Below, in pieces: positions 1 through 5,363 of a stretch of 5,995 nt of DNA. Positions within the stretch are counted from its first letter, which is position 1. Each line of letters starts with the position of its first letter. The DNA is from an uncultured Paracoccaceae bacterium (GTDB lineage Bacteria > Pseudomonadota > Alphaproteobacteria > Rhodobacterales > Rhodobacteraceae), in NCBI GenBank assembly GCA_913054485.1, contig CAJXHQ010000208.1, positions 1 to 5,995 of the forward strand, written 5' to 3'. The translations under genes were made by a program, and so were the position numbers. Below the pieces are notes generated by a model, which was not told the origin of the DNA, searched no databases, and saw only the letters and a program-made list of their open reading frames with translations.

Positions 1-1463
1 TTGATGCCGGAGAACCAGCGCGCGGTCACGGTCTTGGTGCGAGTGTAGAACTTGAAGGCGTCAGGGCCATACTGGTTCAGGTCGCCAAAGGCCGATTTCT
101 TCCAGCCGCCGAAGGTGTGGTAGGACAGCGGAACCGGGATCGGGAAGTTGATGCCGACCATGCCGACGTTGACCCGGTGGGCAAAATCGCGCGCGGTGTC
201 GCCATCAGCGGTGTAGATCGCGGTGCCGTTGCCGTAGGCGTTGTCCTTCACCAGGTTCAGCGCGTCCTCGTAGTTGTCCATGCGCACCTGGGACAGGACC
301 GGGCCAAAGACCTCTTCCTTGTAGATGTCCATGTCGGCGGTGACGTTGTCGAACAGGGTCGGGCCGACAAAGAAGCCGTTCTCGTAGCCCTGCAGGTTCA
401 GGTTTCGGCCATCGGTCACCAGGGTTGCGCCCTGCTCGACACCGCTGTCGATCAGACCTTCGATGCGGGTCTTGGCCTGCGAGGTGATCACGGGGCCATA
501 GTCGATGTCCTCACCGGCGGTGTAGGGGCCGACTTTCAGCTTGTCGATGCGCGGCAGCAGGCGTTCGACCAGGCCGTCGGCAGTTTCCTTGCCGACCGGA
601 ACCGCAACCGAGATCGCCATGCAGCGTTCGCCGGCGGCGCCAAAGGCAGCCCCCACCAGCGCGTCGGCGGCCTTGTCCAGATCCGCGTCGGGCATGATCA
701 GCATGTGGTTCTCGGCACCGCCCAAACACTGCGCGCGTTTGCCATTGGTGGCGGCGCGGCCGTAGATGTACTGGGCGATCGGGGTGGAGCCGACAAAGCC
801 CACCGCCTGGATGGTTTCATTGTCCAGGATCGCGTCCACGGCTTCTTTGTCGCCGTTCACCACCTGCAGCACGCCATCGGGCAGGCCTGCCTCTTTCAGC
901 AGTTCGGCCAGGTACAGCGCGGTGGAGGGCACGCGCTCGGACGGTTTCAGGATCATCGCGTTGCCGCAGGACAGCGCCGGGGCCATCTTCCACAGCGGGA
1001 TCATCGCGGGGAAGTTGAACGGCGTGATGCCCGCAACCACACCCAGCGCCTGACGCATGGAGTAAAGGTCGATGCCGGGGCCGCCGGCGTCGGTGAAATC
1101 ACCCTTCAGCAGGGAGGGGGCGCCCATGCAGACCTCGACAACTTCCAGGCCGCGCTGCACGTCGCCGCGGGCATCCGGCAGGGTCTTGCCGTGTTCGCGG
1201 CTGACCAGCTCGGCCAGCTTGTCCATGTTCTCGTTGATCAGCGCGCCGAACTTCATCATCACGCGGGCGCGTTTCTGCGGGTTGGTGGCGGCCCAGCCGA
1301 CCTGTGCTTCGGCGGCTTTGGCGATGATGGCGTCCATCTCGTCCTTGGTGGCCAGCGGCACTTGGGCCTGCACTTCGCCGGTGGCCGGGTTCAGCACATC
1401 GGCAAAGCGCCCGGAGGTGCCGGAGACATGTTCGCCGTTTACGTAATGGGTGAGTTCCTGCAT
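1..1463 (-). CDS. mmsA: Methylmalonate-semialdehyde dehydrogenase (CoA-acylating), 3' end cut by window
   Basis: This enzyme oxidises (S)-methylmalonate semialdehyde with NAD+ and CoA to propionyl-CoA, and malonate semialdehyde to acetyl-CoA. It is the final step of valine, beta-alanine and myo-inositol breakdown in the cytoplasm. I translate 487 codons from the ATG at 1463. The frame is still open at base 1, and the family is about 500 residues, so only about a dozen C-terminal residues are missing. Visible signatures are the cofactor-site stretch ITPFNFPAMIP (about 146-156), the turn GFVGSTPIAQYIY (222-234), the catalytic cysteine in GAAGERCMAIS (Cys281), KEEVFGPVL (382-390) and the family-typical GGWKKSAFGD (452-461). 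The general-base glutamate of hydrolytic aldehyde dehydrogenases is absent: the position before LGGAENH is Cys246. Lack of that glutamate is expected for this CoA-dependent subfamily. The start is fixed by a perfect Shine-Dalgarno and by divergence from the LysR gene. Family assignment is very secure; the physiological substrate is inferred. Confidence 0.96.
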   Translation of the reverse strand, partial: MQELTHYVNGEHVSGTSGRFADVLNPATGEVQAQVPLATKDEMDAIIAKAAEAQVGWAATNPQKRARVMMKFGALINENMDKLAELVSREHGKTLPDARGDVQRGLEVVEVCMGAPSLLKGDFTDAGGPGIDLYSMRQALGVVAGITPFNFPAMIPLWKMAPALSCGNAMILKPSERVPSTALYLAELLKEAGLPDGVLQVVNGDKEAVDAILDNETIQAVGFVGSTPIAQYIYGRAATNGKRAQCLGGAENHMLIMPDADLDKAADALVGAAFGAAGERCMAISVAVPVGKETADGLVERLLPRIDKLKVGPYTAGEDIDYGPVITSQAKTRIEGLIDSGVEQGATLVTDGRNLNLQGYENGFFVGPTLFDNVTADMDIYKEEVFGPVLSQVRMDNYEDALNLVKDNAYGNGTAIYTADGDTARDFAHRVNVGMVGINFPIPVPLSYHTFGGWKKSAFGDLNQYGPDAFKFYTRTKTVTARWFSGI

Positions 1464-1468
1464 GGGAT

Positions 1469-1474
1469 CCTCCT
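1469..1474 (-). promoter_or_regulatory. Ribosome binding site of mmsA
   Basis: The minus strand reads AGGAGG five bases before the ATG at 1463. This perfect Shine-Dalgarno fixes the mmsA start and suggests strong translation. Confidence 0.85.
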
Positions 1475-1493
1475 GATTTCTGGGATTGGAGAG

Positions 1494-1522
1494 ATCTTAG
1501 GCTTGCAAAATTGGCGTGAAAA
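1494..1522 (-). promoter_or_regulatory. Candidate sigma-70-type promoter of mmsA
   Basis: On the minus strand a TTTTCA hexamer (1517-1522) and a TAAGAT hexamer (1494-1499) are separated by exactly 17 bases. Each matches four of six bases of the -35 and -10 consensus. Transcription would start near 1487 and give a leader of about 24 bases containing the AGGAGG. The weak -35 fits a promoter that needs an activator. This is pattern matching only; alphaproteobacterial promoters are degenerate. Confidence 0.4.
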
Positions 1523-1530
1523 GAGGCAAG
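1502..1530. promoter_or_regulatory. CTTGC/GCAAG half-site pair overlapping the mmsA promoter
   Basis: CTTGC (1502-1506) and its complement-in-reverse GCAAG (1526-1530) flank the proposed -35 box of mmsA. They use the same half-site as the compact inverted repeat at 1543-1560 but are 19 bases apart. LysR-type activators commonly contact a looser activation site near -35, so this pair could play that part for the divergent regulator. That role is inference. Confidence 0.35.
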
Positions 1531-1542
1531 ATCCCAAACGTG

Positions 1543-1560
1543 CCTTGCAGAAACGCAAGG
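1543..1560. promoter_or_regulatory. Perfect inverted repeat, candidate LysR recognition site
   Basis: The sequence CCTTGC-AGAAAC-GCAAGG is a perfect 6-6-6 inverted repeat. T1545 to A1557 (and T1546 to A1558) satisfy the T-N11-A spacing typical of LysR-type boxes. Its centre (1551.5) lies about 64 bases upstream of the mmsA start point predicted from the candidate promoter. That is where the family's recognition site usually sits, near -65. It also lies 40 bases upstream of the lysR ATG, so it could serve autoregulation. The repeat is seen directly; binding is inferred. Confidence 0.55.
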
Positions 1561-1599
1561 CCACCGCAGAAGGCGGAACAGGAACAGAAGGGCAGGCAG

Positions 1600-2496
1600 A
1601 TGGATCCGCAATGGGATGATATGAGAGTTTTCCTTGCAGTCGCAAGGGAATCCAGCCTGTCAGGGGCGGGGCGGATCCTGAAGATGGATCCGGCCACGGT
1701 GGGCCGCAAAATCTCCCGCTTTGAGGAGGCGCTGGACACCAGCCTGTTTGTGAAATCGCCGCAGGGCTATGCGCTGAGTGCCGCGGGCGACCGGCTGATT
1801 GCCCATGCGGAAGCCGCCGAACAGGCGATGCGCGGCGCCCGTGAAGCGCTGACCGGCCCGTCAGAGACGCTTTCGGGGCAGATCCGCATCGGCGCGCCGG
1901 ACGGCAGCGCCAATTACATCCTGCCGCAGGTCTGTGCCAGGATCAGTGAGGAAAATCCGGACCTGGACATCCAGATCGTGGCCTTGCCGCGGGTGATCAA
2001 CCTTTCGCGCCGCGAAGCGGATATGGCGGTGACCGTATCGATGCCCACCGCGGGCCAGCTGGTGGTGCAGAAGATCTGCGACTACAGGCTGCATGTTGTC
2101 GGTTCGCGCCACTACCTGAAGCAGCACCCCAAGATCGAGAGCGTATCGGATCTGAAGGGCCACCGGATGATTGGCTATATCCCCGATATGATCTTCGACA
2201 AGGAGCTGGATTACCTTAGCGAGATTGGCATTGAACGGGTGGCGCTGGCGTCCAATTCGGTTGCTGTGCAGATCAAGATGGTGGCCCAGGGCACCGGCCT
2301 CTGCGTGGCGCATGATTTCTGCATGCCGTTCCACCGGCCGTTGCGCAAAATCCTGACCAAGGAAATAAGCCTCAGCCGCAGCTTTTATCTGGTGCGCCAC
2401 CAAAGCGATCAGCGCAGCGAGCGGCTGAACCGCTTTGCCGAGGCATTGAGCAGGGGCATGCGCGAAGAGGTCGCACGGCTGGAGGCACTGACTTGA
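1600..2496 (+). CDS. LysR-family transcriptional regulator, probable regulator of mmsA
   Basis: This is a 298-residue protein, the usual LysR-type length. Residues about 5-63 form the winged helix-turn-helix: MRVFLAVARESSLSGAGRIL leads into DPATVGRKISRFE and the wing SLFVKSPQGYALSAAGDRL. A linker helix follows, and from about residue 92 (LSGQIRIGAPDG) the periplasmic-binding-protein-like effector domain, with the family signature RREADMAV near 138-144. The effector cannot be read from sequence. Divergence from mmsA with a 136-base shared region suggests it controls mmsA in response to a pathway intermediate or CoA ester. I chose the ATG at 1600 because only seven residues then precede the first helix. 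An in-frame ATG at 1516 would add 28 residues without homology-like character. The upstream GAAGGGCAGG is a weak ribosome site. Codons 11-16 overlap another copy of the intergenic inverted repeat. Confidence 0.93.
   Translation: MDPQWDDMRVFLAVARESSLSGAGRILKMDPATVGRKISRFEEALDTSLFVKSPQGYALSAAGDRLIAHAEAAEQAMRGAREALTGPSETLSGQIRIGAPDGSANYILPQVCARISEENPDLDIQIVALPRVINLSRREADMAVTVSMPTAGQLVVQKICDYRLHVVGSRHYLKQHPKIESVSDLKGHRMIGYIPDMIFDKELDYLSEIGIERVALASNSVAVQIKMVAQGTGLCVAHDFCMPFHRPLRKILTKEISLSRSFYLVRHQSDQRSERLNRFAEALSRGMREEVARLEALT
1632..1647. repeat. Second compact CCTTGC/GCAAGG inverted repeat, inside lysR
   Basis: CCTTGC-AGTC-GCAAGG lies within the first 50 bases of the lysR coding region and repeats the arms of the 1543-1560 element with a 4-base rather than a 6-base spacer. 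It could be a downstream operator for autorepression. It also simply encodes the LAVAR stretch that is common at this point in LysR proteins, so coincidence is a real alternative. Confidence 0.35.
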
Positions 2497-2548
2497 CTTG
2501 CCCGCTTATTGCGGCAACCCTTGAGCATACGACATAAAATTACCATAC

Positions 2549-2554
2549 AGGAGG
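2549..2554 (+). promoter_or_regulatory. Ribosome binding site of the CBS-pair gene
   Basis: A perfect AGGAGG lies four bases before the ATG at 2559. This tight but workable spacing fixes the start. The preceding AT-rich stretch (2531-2546) may hold a promoter, but I could not find a convincing -35/-10 pair. Confidence 0.75.
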
Positions 2555-2558
2555 CCGG

Positions 2559-2993
2559 ATGCTCGTTTCACAGATCCTCAAGTCGAAAGCCAGTGCAGGC
2601 GTTGTCACCATCAAGCCGGATGCCAGTGTTTCGGAAGCTGCCAAGGTGCTGGCGGAAAAGAAATTCGGCACCGTGGTGGTCTCGGCGGACGGGGAGCATC
2701 CGGATGGTATCCTCTCTGAACGTGATATTGTGCGCGAGCTGGCCAAGAGCGGCGGCGGCTGTCTGGACAAGGCGGTGAATGCTAACATGACCAAGAAGCT
2801 GGTGACCTGCACCAGCCAGTCCAGCGCCGAAGAAGTGCTGCAGCAGATGACCGACGGGCGCTTCCGCCACATGCCGGTGGTCGAAGACGGCGTGCTGGTC
2901 GGCATCGTGACGCTGGGCGATGTGGTCAAGGCGCAGCTGAAGACCGTGGCAATGGAAAAAGACGCGCTGCAGGGCATGATCATGGGCCATTGA
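2559..2993 (+). CDS. Stand-alone CBS-pair (Bateman module) protein
   Basis: The 144-residue protein is almost entirely two CBS repeats. The first spans about residues 7-62 (VTIKPDASVSEAAKVLAEKK to GILSERDIVREL). The second spans about 76-127 (MTKKLVTCTSQSSAEEVL to GIVTLGDVVKAQL). Both end with the S/T-x-x-D motif (Ser53-Asp56 and Thr118-Asp121) that in this fold contacts ribose of AMP, ATP or related adenosyl ligands, so adenylate binding is plausible. There is no signal peptide, membrane segment or fused enzymatic domain, so it should be a cytoplasmic energy or nucleotide sensor acting on a partner not identifiable here. It starts 62 bases after lysR, has its own strong ribosome site, and is followed by a terminator. 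It might be co-transcribed with lysR, but a functional link is not evident. Confidence 0.93.
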   Translation: MLVSQILKSKASAGVVTIKPDASVSEAAKVLAEKKFGTVVVSADGEHPDGILSERDIVRELAKSGGGCLDKAVNANMTKKLVTCTSQSSAEEVLQQMTDGRFRHMPVVEDGVLVGIVTLGDVVKAQLKTVAMEKDALQGMIMGH

Positions 2994-3019
2994 TCGCCGC
3001 TGTTGAGCACTGCATTGCA

Positions 3020-3049
3020 AAACGGCGCGGGGGCTGGCCCGCGCCGTTT
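3020..3049 (+). terminator. Rho-independent-type terminator after the CBS-pair gene
   Basis: A perfect 12-base-pair stem (AAACGGCGCGGG with CCCGCGCCGTTT) closes a six-base loop, and the RNA continues with UCUGUAUU. It starts 26 bases after the stop codon at 2993. The trailing U-tract is imperfect, but the stem is very stable. Symmetric A and T flanks could let it act in either direction. Confidence 0.8.
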
Positions 3050-3071
3050 CTGTATTGAGTGGCCTGGTTTT

Positions 3072-3091
3072 ATTGAACAACAATATTCAAT
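3072..3091. promoter_or_regulatory. AT-rich inverted repeat upstream of the exported hydrolase
   Basis: ATTGAA and TTCAAT are separated by eight bases in an AT-rich island just before the ribosome site of the hydrolase gene. ATTGA also occurs at 3054-3058, eighteen bases upstream. It could be an operator or part of the promoter, but the arms are short and no good -35/-10 pair stands out. Confidence 0.25.
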
Positions 3092-3092
3092 T

Positions 3093-3098
3093 AGGAGG
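3093..3098 (+). promoter_or_regulatory. Ribosome binding site of the exported hydrolase gene
   Basis: A perfect AGGAGG lies eight bases before the ATG at 3107. The signal peptide begins immediately after this ATG, which supports the start. Confidence 0.8.
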
Positions 3099-3106
3099 AT
3101 TACCCG

Positions 3107-4144
3107 ATGAAATCCGGCATTTTCGCCGCCGCTCTGGCAGCACTGCCCTGTGCTGCCCTGGCAGAGATCGACATTCAGGAAGCCTTTGACCCGATCGGGC
3201 CTGAGGTGCGGACGATGCAGCTCGCTTCGGGCAAGACCGTGGGCTATTTTGACGAGGGGCCGCGGGATGGCCGGGTGGTGCTGTTCATCAGCGGCTCGGG
3301 CACATCTGCCTATGCTTACGCGCTGACCGGGTTCTTGCGTACGATGAGCAACGATCTGAACCTGCGCTTTGTCGGGGTGGAGCGTGACGGCTACGGGCAG
3401 ACCGATCTGACCGACGGCTACAGCTATCAGGATTTTGCGGAGGAGGCGGCAGAGGTGCTGGACAGCCTCGGGGCGCAGGAGGTCTCGGTTGTGGCGATTT
3501 CGGGCGGCGGGCCTTATGCGGCGGCCTTTGCCGCAGCCAGTCCGGAGCGGCTGCGCACGCTGCATTTCCTGGCGGCCTTCTCGCAATATGACCCGGCAAA
3601 GCCGGGCAGCAGCGGGCTCTGCGGCATGGAGGCGGAGAAGATCGCTGGTGCGGCATCTTATTATGCGGCCAATCCGGCGGCCTGGTGGGACCTGGGAGAG
3701 AACCCGCCCACAGCACGCATTCCCGGTTTCCAGACCGCGGCCCAGAATGATGGTGCGCGCGCTTTCACCATGCGCGGACAATCCGTCAGCGGCGATGCGC
3801 TGCTGGCCGAATTCACCCGCTACTGCAGCCTGCCGGCCGCACCGGGCGCCGGGGTGACAGCGCCGGTCTATATCTACGAGGGCACCGAAGATACATCGGT
3901 GAAATCCGTGCACGGGGATTTCTGGGCCGCCAATTACCCGAATGTTGCGGCACGGCGCACCTATGATGGTGTTGGCCACACCGTGCAGTACCGCCATTGG
4001 GATCAGGTTCTGCTGGATCTCTCCGGTATGGCGGACCGGTCGGTGGTCTGCCAGGAAGGCCAGTCCGTGCTTCTGCCGGCCTCTGAGGCGGCCGGGGCTG
4101 TGGCGGGCGGTGCCCTGGCCGGCATCTGCGCCTGGGGCGGCTGA
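3107..4144 (+). CDS. Exported alpha/beta-fold hydrolase
   Basis: The 345-residue protein begins with a typical Sec signal peptide (MKSGIFAAALAALPCAALA, likely cleaved before Glu20), so it should work in the periplasm or outside the cell. The mature part is an alpha/beta-hydrolase. The strand VVLFISGSG (57-65) provides the probable oxyanion loop. The nucleophile elbow is VVAISGGGPYA with Ser132, and Asp262 (GTEDTSV) and His291 (GVGHTVQY) complete a credible triad. The elbow reads A-x-S-x-G rather than the textbook G-x-S-x-G, a tolerated variant. Residues about 160-245 are probably the cap domain. The mature protein has four cysteines (172, 240, 315, 341), which could pair after export. The C-terminal 35 residues extend past the last catalytic residue and end in a small, hydrophobic Ala/Gly-rich stretch. 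The substrate is unknown; esterase, lipase-like or lactonase activity are all possible. Terminator-like hairpins on both sides suggest a single-gene unit. Confidence 0.88.
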   Translation: MKSGIFAAALAALPCAALAEIDIQEAFDPIGPEVRTMQLASGKTVGYFDEGPRDGRVVLFISGSGTSAYAYALTGFLRTMSNDLNLRFVGVERDGYGQTDLTDGYSYQDFAEEAAEVLDSLGAQEVSVVAISGGGPYAAAFAAASPERLRTLHFLAAFSQYDPAKPGSSGLCGMEAEKIAGAASYYAANPAAWWDLGENPPTARIPGFQTAAQNDGARAFTMRGQSVSGDALLAEFTRYCSLPAAPGAGVTAPVYIYEGTEDTSVKSVHGDFWAANYPNVAARRTYDGVGHTVQYRHWDQVLLDLSGMADRSVVCQEGQSVLLPASEAAGAVAGGALAGICAWGG

Positions 4145-4151
4145 TACATCT

Positions 4152-4184
4152 GGTGCCGTTCCGTAGGATTACGGATGCGGCACC
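4152..4184 (+). terminator. Hairpin between the hydrolase gene and coaD, possible terminator
   Basis: GGTGCCG (4152-4158) pairs with CGGCACC (4178-4184). Inside that, CCGT (4161-4164) pairs with ACGG (4171-4174) around the loop AGGATT, with a small internal bulge. It starts eight bases after the hydrolase stop. The only T-run (TTTTT, 4196-4200) comes 11 bases past the stem, so it is not a classical intrinsic terminator. It may be a rho-assisted stop, a 3'-end stabiliser, or a leader structure for coaD. Confidence 0.5.
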
Positions 4185-4250
4185 GCAGCACTTGATTTTT
4201 GGAGCGCAATATTGTTGCGTGCGGCAAGTCAAGAAACAGGGGGGAAGCCC

Positions 4251-4745
4251 ATGCGTGTGGGTCTGTATCCGGGAACGTTCGATCCGATCACCATCGGGCA
4301 TATCGATATCATCCGCCGCGCCTCGGCGCTGGTGGACAAACTGGTGATCGGTGTTGCGATCAACCGCGACAAGGGCCCGATGTTCACGCTGGAAGAACGC
4401 GTGGAGATGATCGAGGCGGAATGCGCCAAGCTGAGCGTAGAGACCGGCACTGAAATTGTCGCGCATCCGTTTGAGAATCTGCTGATCAACTGCGCCCATG
4501 ACGTGGGGGCGCAGATCATTGTGCGCGGCCTGCGCGCGGTGGCGGATTTCGAGTATGAGTTTCAGATGGTCGGGATGAACCGGGCGCTGGACAGCTCGGT
4601 TGAAACCGTCTTCCTGATGGCGGAGGCGCGCCACCAGGCGGTGGCCAGCAAGCTGGTAAAAGAAATCGCCCGGCTGGACGGTGATGTGTCGAAGTTTGTC
4701 ACGCCGCTGGTCAATGAGCGCCTGAAAGAGCGGCTGGGCAAGTAA
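4251..4745 (+). CDS. coaD: Phosphopantetheine adenylyltransferase
   Basis: CoaD transfers AMP from ATP to 4'-phosphopantetheine, giving dephospho-CoA and pyrophosphate. It is the penultimate, regulated step of coenzyme A synthesis in the cytoplasm. The 164-residue length is normal for the bacterial enzyme. The N-terminus RVGLYPGTFDPITIGHIDII carries the nucleotidyltransferase T/HxGH motif as TIGH (14-17). Further family marks are the loop lysine in NRDKGPMF (Lys41), the RGLRAVADFEYEFQM segment (92-106) and the ATP-site motif SKLVKEIA (133-140). The start at 4251 places the first strand at residue 2 as in the family; a G-rich GGGGGGAAG serves as ribosome site. A TTG at 4212 in frame would add 13 unneeded residues. 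It is followed by its own terminator and has no CoA-pathway neighbours in the window. Confidence 0.97.
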   Translation: MRVGLYPGTFDPITIGHIDIIRRASALVDKLVIGVAINRDKGPMFTLEERVEMIEAECAKLSVETGTEIVAHPFENLLINCAHDVGAQIIVRGLRAVADFEYEFQMVGMNRALDSSVETVFLMAEARHQAVASKLVKEIARLDGDVSKFVTPLVNERLKERLGK

Positions 4746-4767
4746 GCCGGGCCTTTTGTTAAGCGGA

Positions 4768-4792
4768 AAAGCCGGGCCCTTGGCCCGGCTTT
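4768..4792 (+). terminator. Terminator after coaD
   Basis: AAAGCCGGGCC (4768-4778) pairs perfectly over 11 bases with GGCCCGGCTTT (4782-4792) around a three-base loop. The ten bases AAGCCGGGCC also occur at 4744-4753, overlapping the coaD stop codon, so the right arm could alternatively pair with that earlier copy. The T-tract after the stem is short, but the A/T-flanked GC stem is typical of alphaproteobacterial terminators and could work in both directions. Confidence 0.8.
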
Positions 4793-4822
4793 GCAGTTCT
4801 GGCGCGCCTCCTGCGCGCGGGC

Positions 4823-4850
4823 TTGCTGTGCACGATTGGCGGCCTATCCT
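4823..4850 (+). promoter_or_regulatory. Weak candidate promoter of the Cys/Trp-rich exported protein
   Basis: TTGCTG (4823-4828) and TATCCT (4845-4850) are 16 bases apart, lie after the coaD terminator, and sit just upstream of the AGGAGG ribosome site at 4869. Consensus match is modest (three and four of six), so this is only a suggestion. Confidence 0.22.
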
Positions 4851-4868
4851 CTGTTTATGGGGGATTTC

Positions 4869-4874
4869 AGGAGG
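4869..4874 (+). promoter_or_regulatory. Ribosome binding site deciding the start at 4880
   Basis: A perfect AGGAGG lies five bases before ATG-ATG at 4880-4885. It favours this start over an upstream in-frame TTG at 4823, which would bury the signal peptide behind 19 extra residues. Confidence 0.75.
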
Positions 4875-4879
4875 TTGCG

Positions 4880-5362
4880 ATGATGAGACCCGGAATAATT
4901 CTGTTTGCGGCTGCTTTCGCGCTGGCAGCAGCGCCGGTTCTGGCTGAGGTTGCGCCCGGCACGGCGGTCAGGGCGGATCCGCAGAAAGTGGCCCGGCTTT
5001 ATGCAGGCAAGACGGATCTCTGGGGCGGGGACTGCGGCGGCGGCATCTATCTGAGCCCGCAGATGGAGGCGCGTGCCTGGTGCGCCGCCAGCCCCGAGGC
5101 CTTTGCGGCGGGCCGCTGGAGCGTGGATACGCAGGGCCGTCTCTGCCACACGCTGAGCTGGTACTGGCCGGATGGCGGCAAAACCGGATCAGGAGAGCCG
5201 GAAACCTCCTGCGTGGAGCATGTTGAGGATTCGCGCGGGCGAATCTGGCGACGCTGGCCGGGGGATCCCAAATGGTGGCCCCTGCAGCGGACAGACAGGC
5301 CGGTCAGCGGTTACAAATACAAGCGCAGGGTCGCAGCGGCGCGGGCCGCGGCGGGGATTTAG
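4880..5362 (+). CDS. Small exported Cys/Trp-rich protein, possibly DUF995-like
   Basis: This 160-residue protein has a clear Sec signal peptide (MMRPGIILFAAAFALAAAPVLA, likely cut before Glu23), so it is probably periplasmic. The mature part has four cysteines (52, 68, 89, 111), an even number consistent with two disulfides, and nine tryptophans, with clusters SWYWPD (93-98) and RIWRRWPGDPKWWP (121-134). The layout of YAGKTDLWGGDCGGGIYLSP followed by GRWSVDTQGRLCHTL resembles the uncharacterised proteobacterial DUF995 family as I remember it; I could not test this. The C-terminal tail is basic (YKYKRRVAAARAAA). No catalytic motif is evident and I do not assign a function. It follows coaD by 134 bases beyond a terminator, and converges with the 47-codon gene, their stops one base apart. 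Confidence 0.85.
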   Translation: MMRPGIILFAAAFALAAAPVLAEVAPGTAVRADPQKVARLYAGKTDLWGGDCGGGIYLSPQMEARAWCAASPEAFAAGRWSVDTQGRLCHTLSWYWPDGGKTGSGEPETSCVEHVEDSRGRIWRRWPGDPKWWPLQRTDRPVSGYKYKRRVAAARAAAGI

Positions 5363-5363
5363 A

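Noticed and set aside
1516..1599. Upstream start for the LysR gene at 1516
   Set aside because: It would add 28 charged residues before the helix-turn-helix and would cover the operator-like repeats; 1600 gives the normal LysR N-terminus.
117..1619. A 500-codon open frame on the plus strand opposite mmsA
   Set aside because: Its translation is low-complexity, rich in His, Gly, Val, Asp and Gln, as expected from the antisense of a GC-rich gene. The minus-strand frame encodes an unmistakable aldehyde dehydrogenase.
1465..1691. Four GGATCC palindromes in 227 bases
   Set aside because: Two fall in Met-Asp-Pro codons, another in coding sequence and one next to the mmsA ribosome site. The flanks differ, so this looks like codon and composition coincidence rather than a repeat family.
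2540..3997. A 485-codon open frame on the minus strand across the CBS gene and the hydrolase
   Set aside because: It runs antisense to two well-supported genes and through a terminator and has no recognisable domain; it is a GC-bias shadow.
4212..4250. TTG start 13 codons upstream for coaD
   Set aside because: The added residues are not part of the CoaD fold. The ATG at 4251 has a G-rich ribosome site and matches the family N-terminus.
4802..4818. GCGCGC-CTCCT-GCGCGC mini-hairpin downstream of the coaD terminator
   Set aside because: Alternating GC arms of six bases arise easily at this base composition, and no T-run follows.
4823..4879. TTG start 19 codons upstream for the exported Cys/Trp-rich protein
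   Set aside because: The signal peptide starts naturally at 4880 behind a perfect AGGAGG.
5228..5245. Perfect inverted repeat GATTCGC-GCGG-GCGAATC with two GANTC (CcrM-type) sites
   Set aside because: It lies in the middle of a coding region with only 7-base arms, and I see no promoter or gene start nearby for it to act on.
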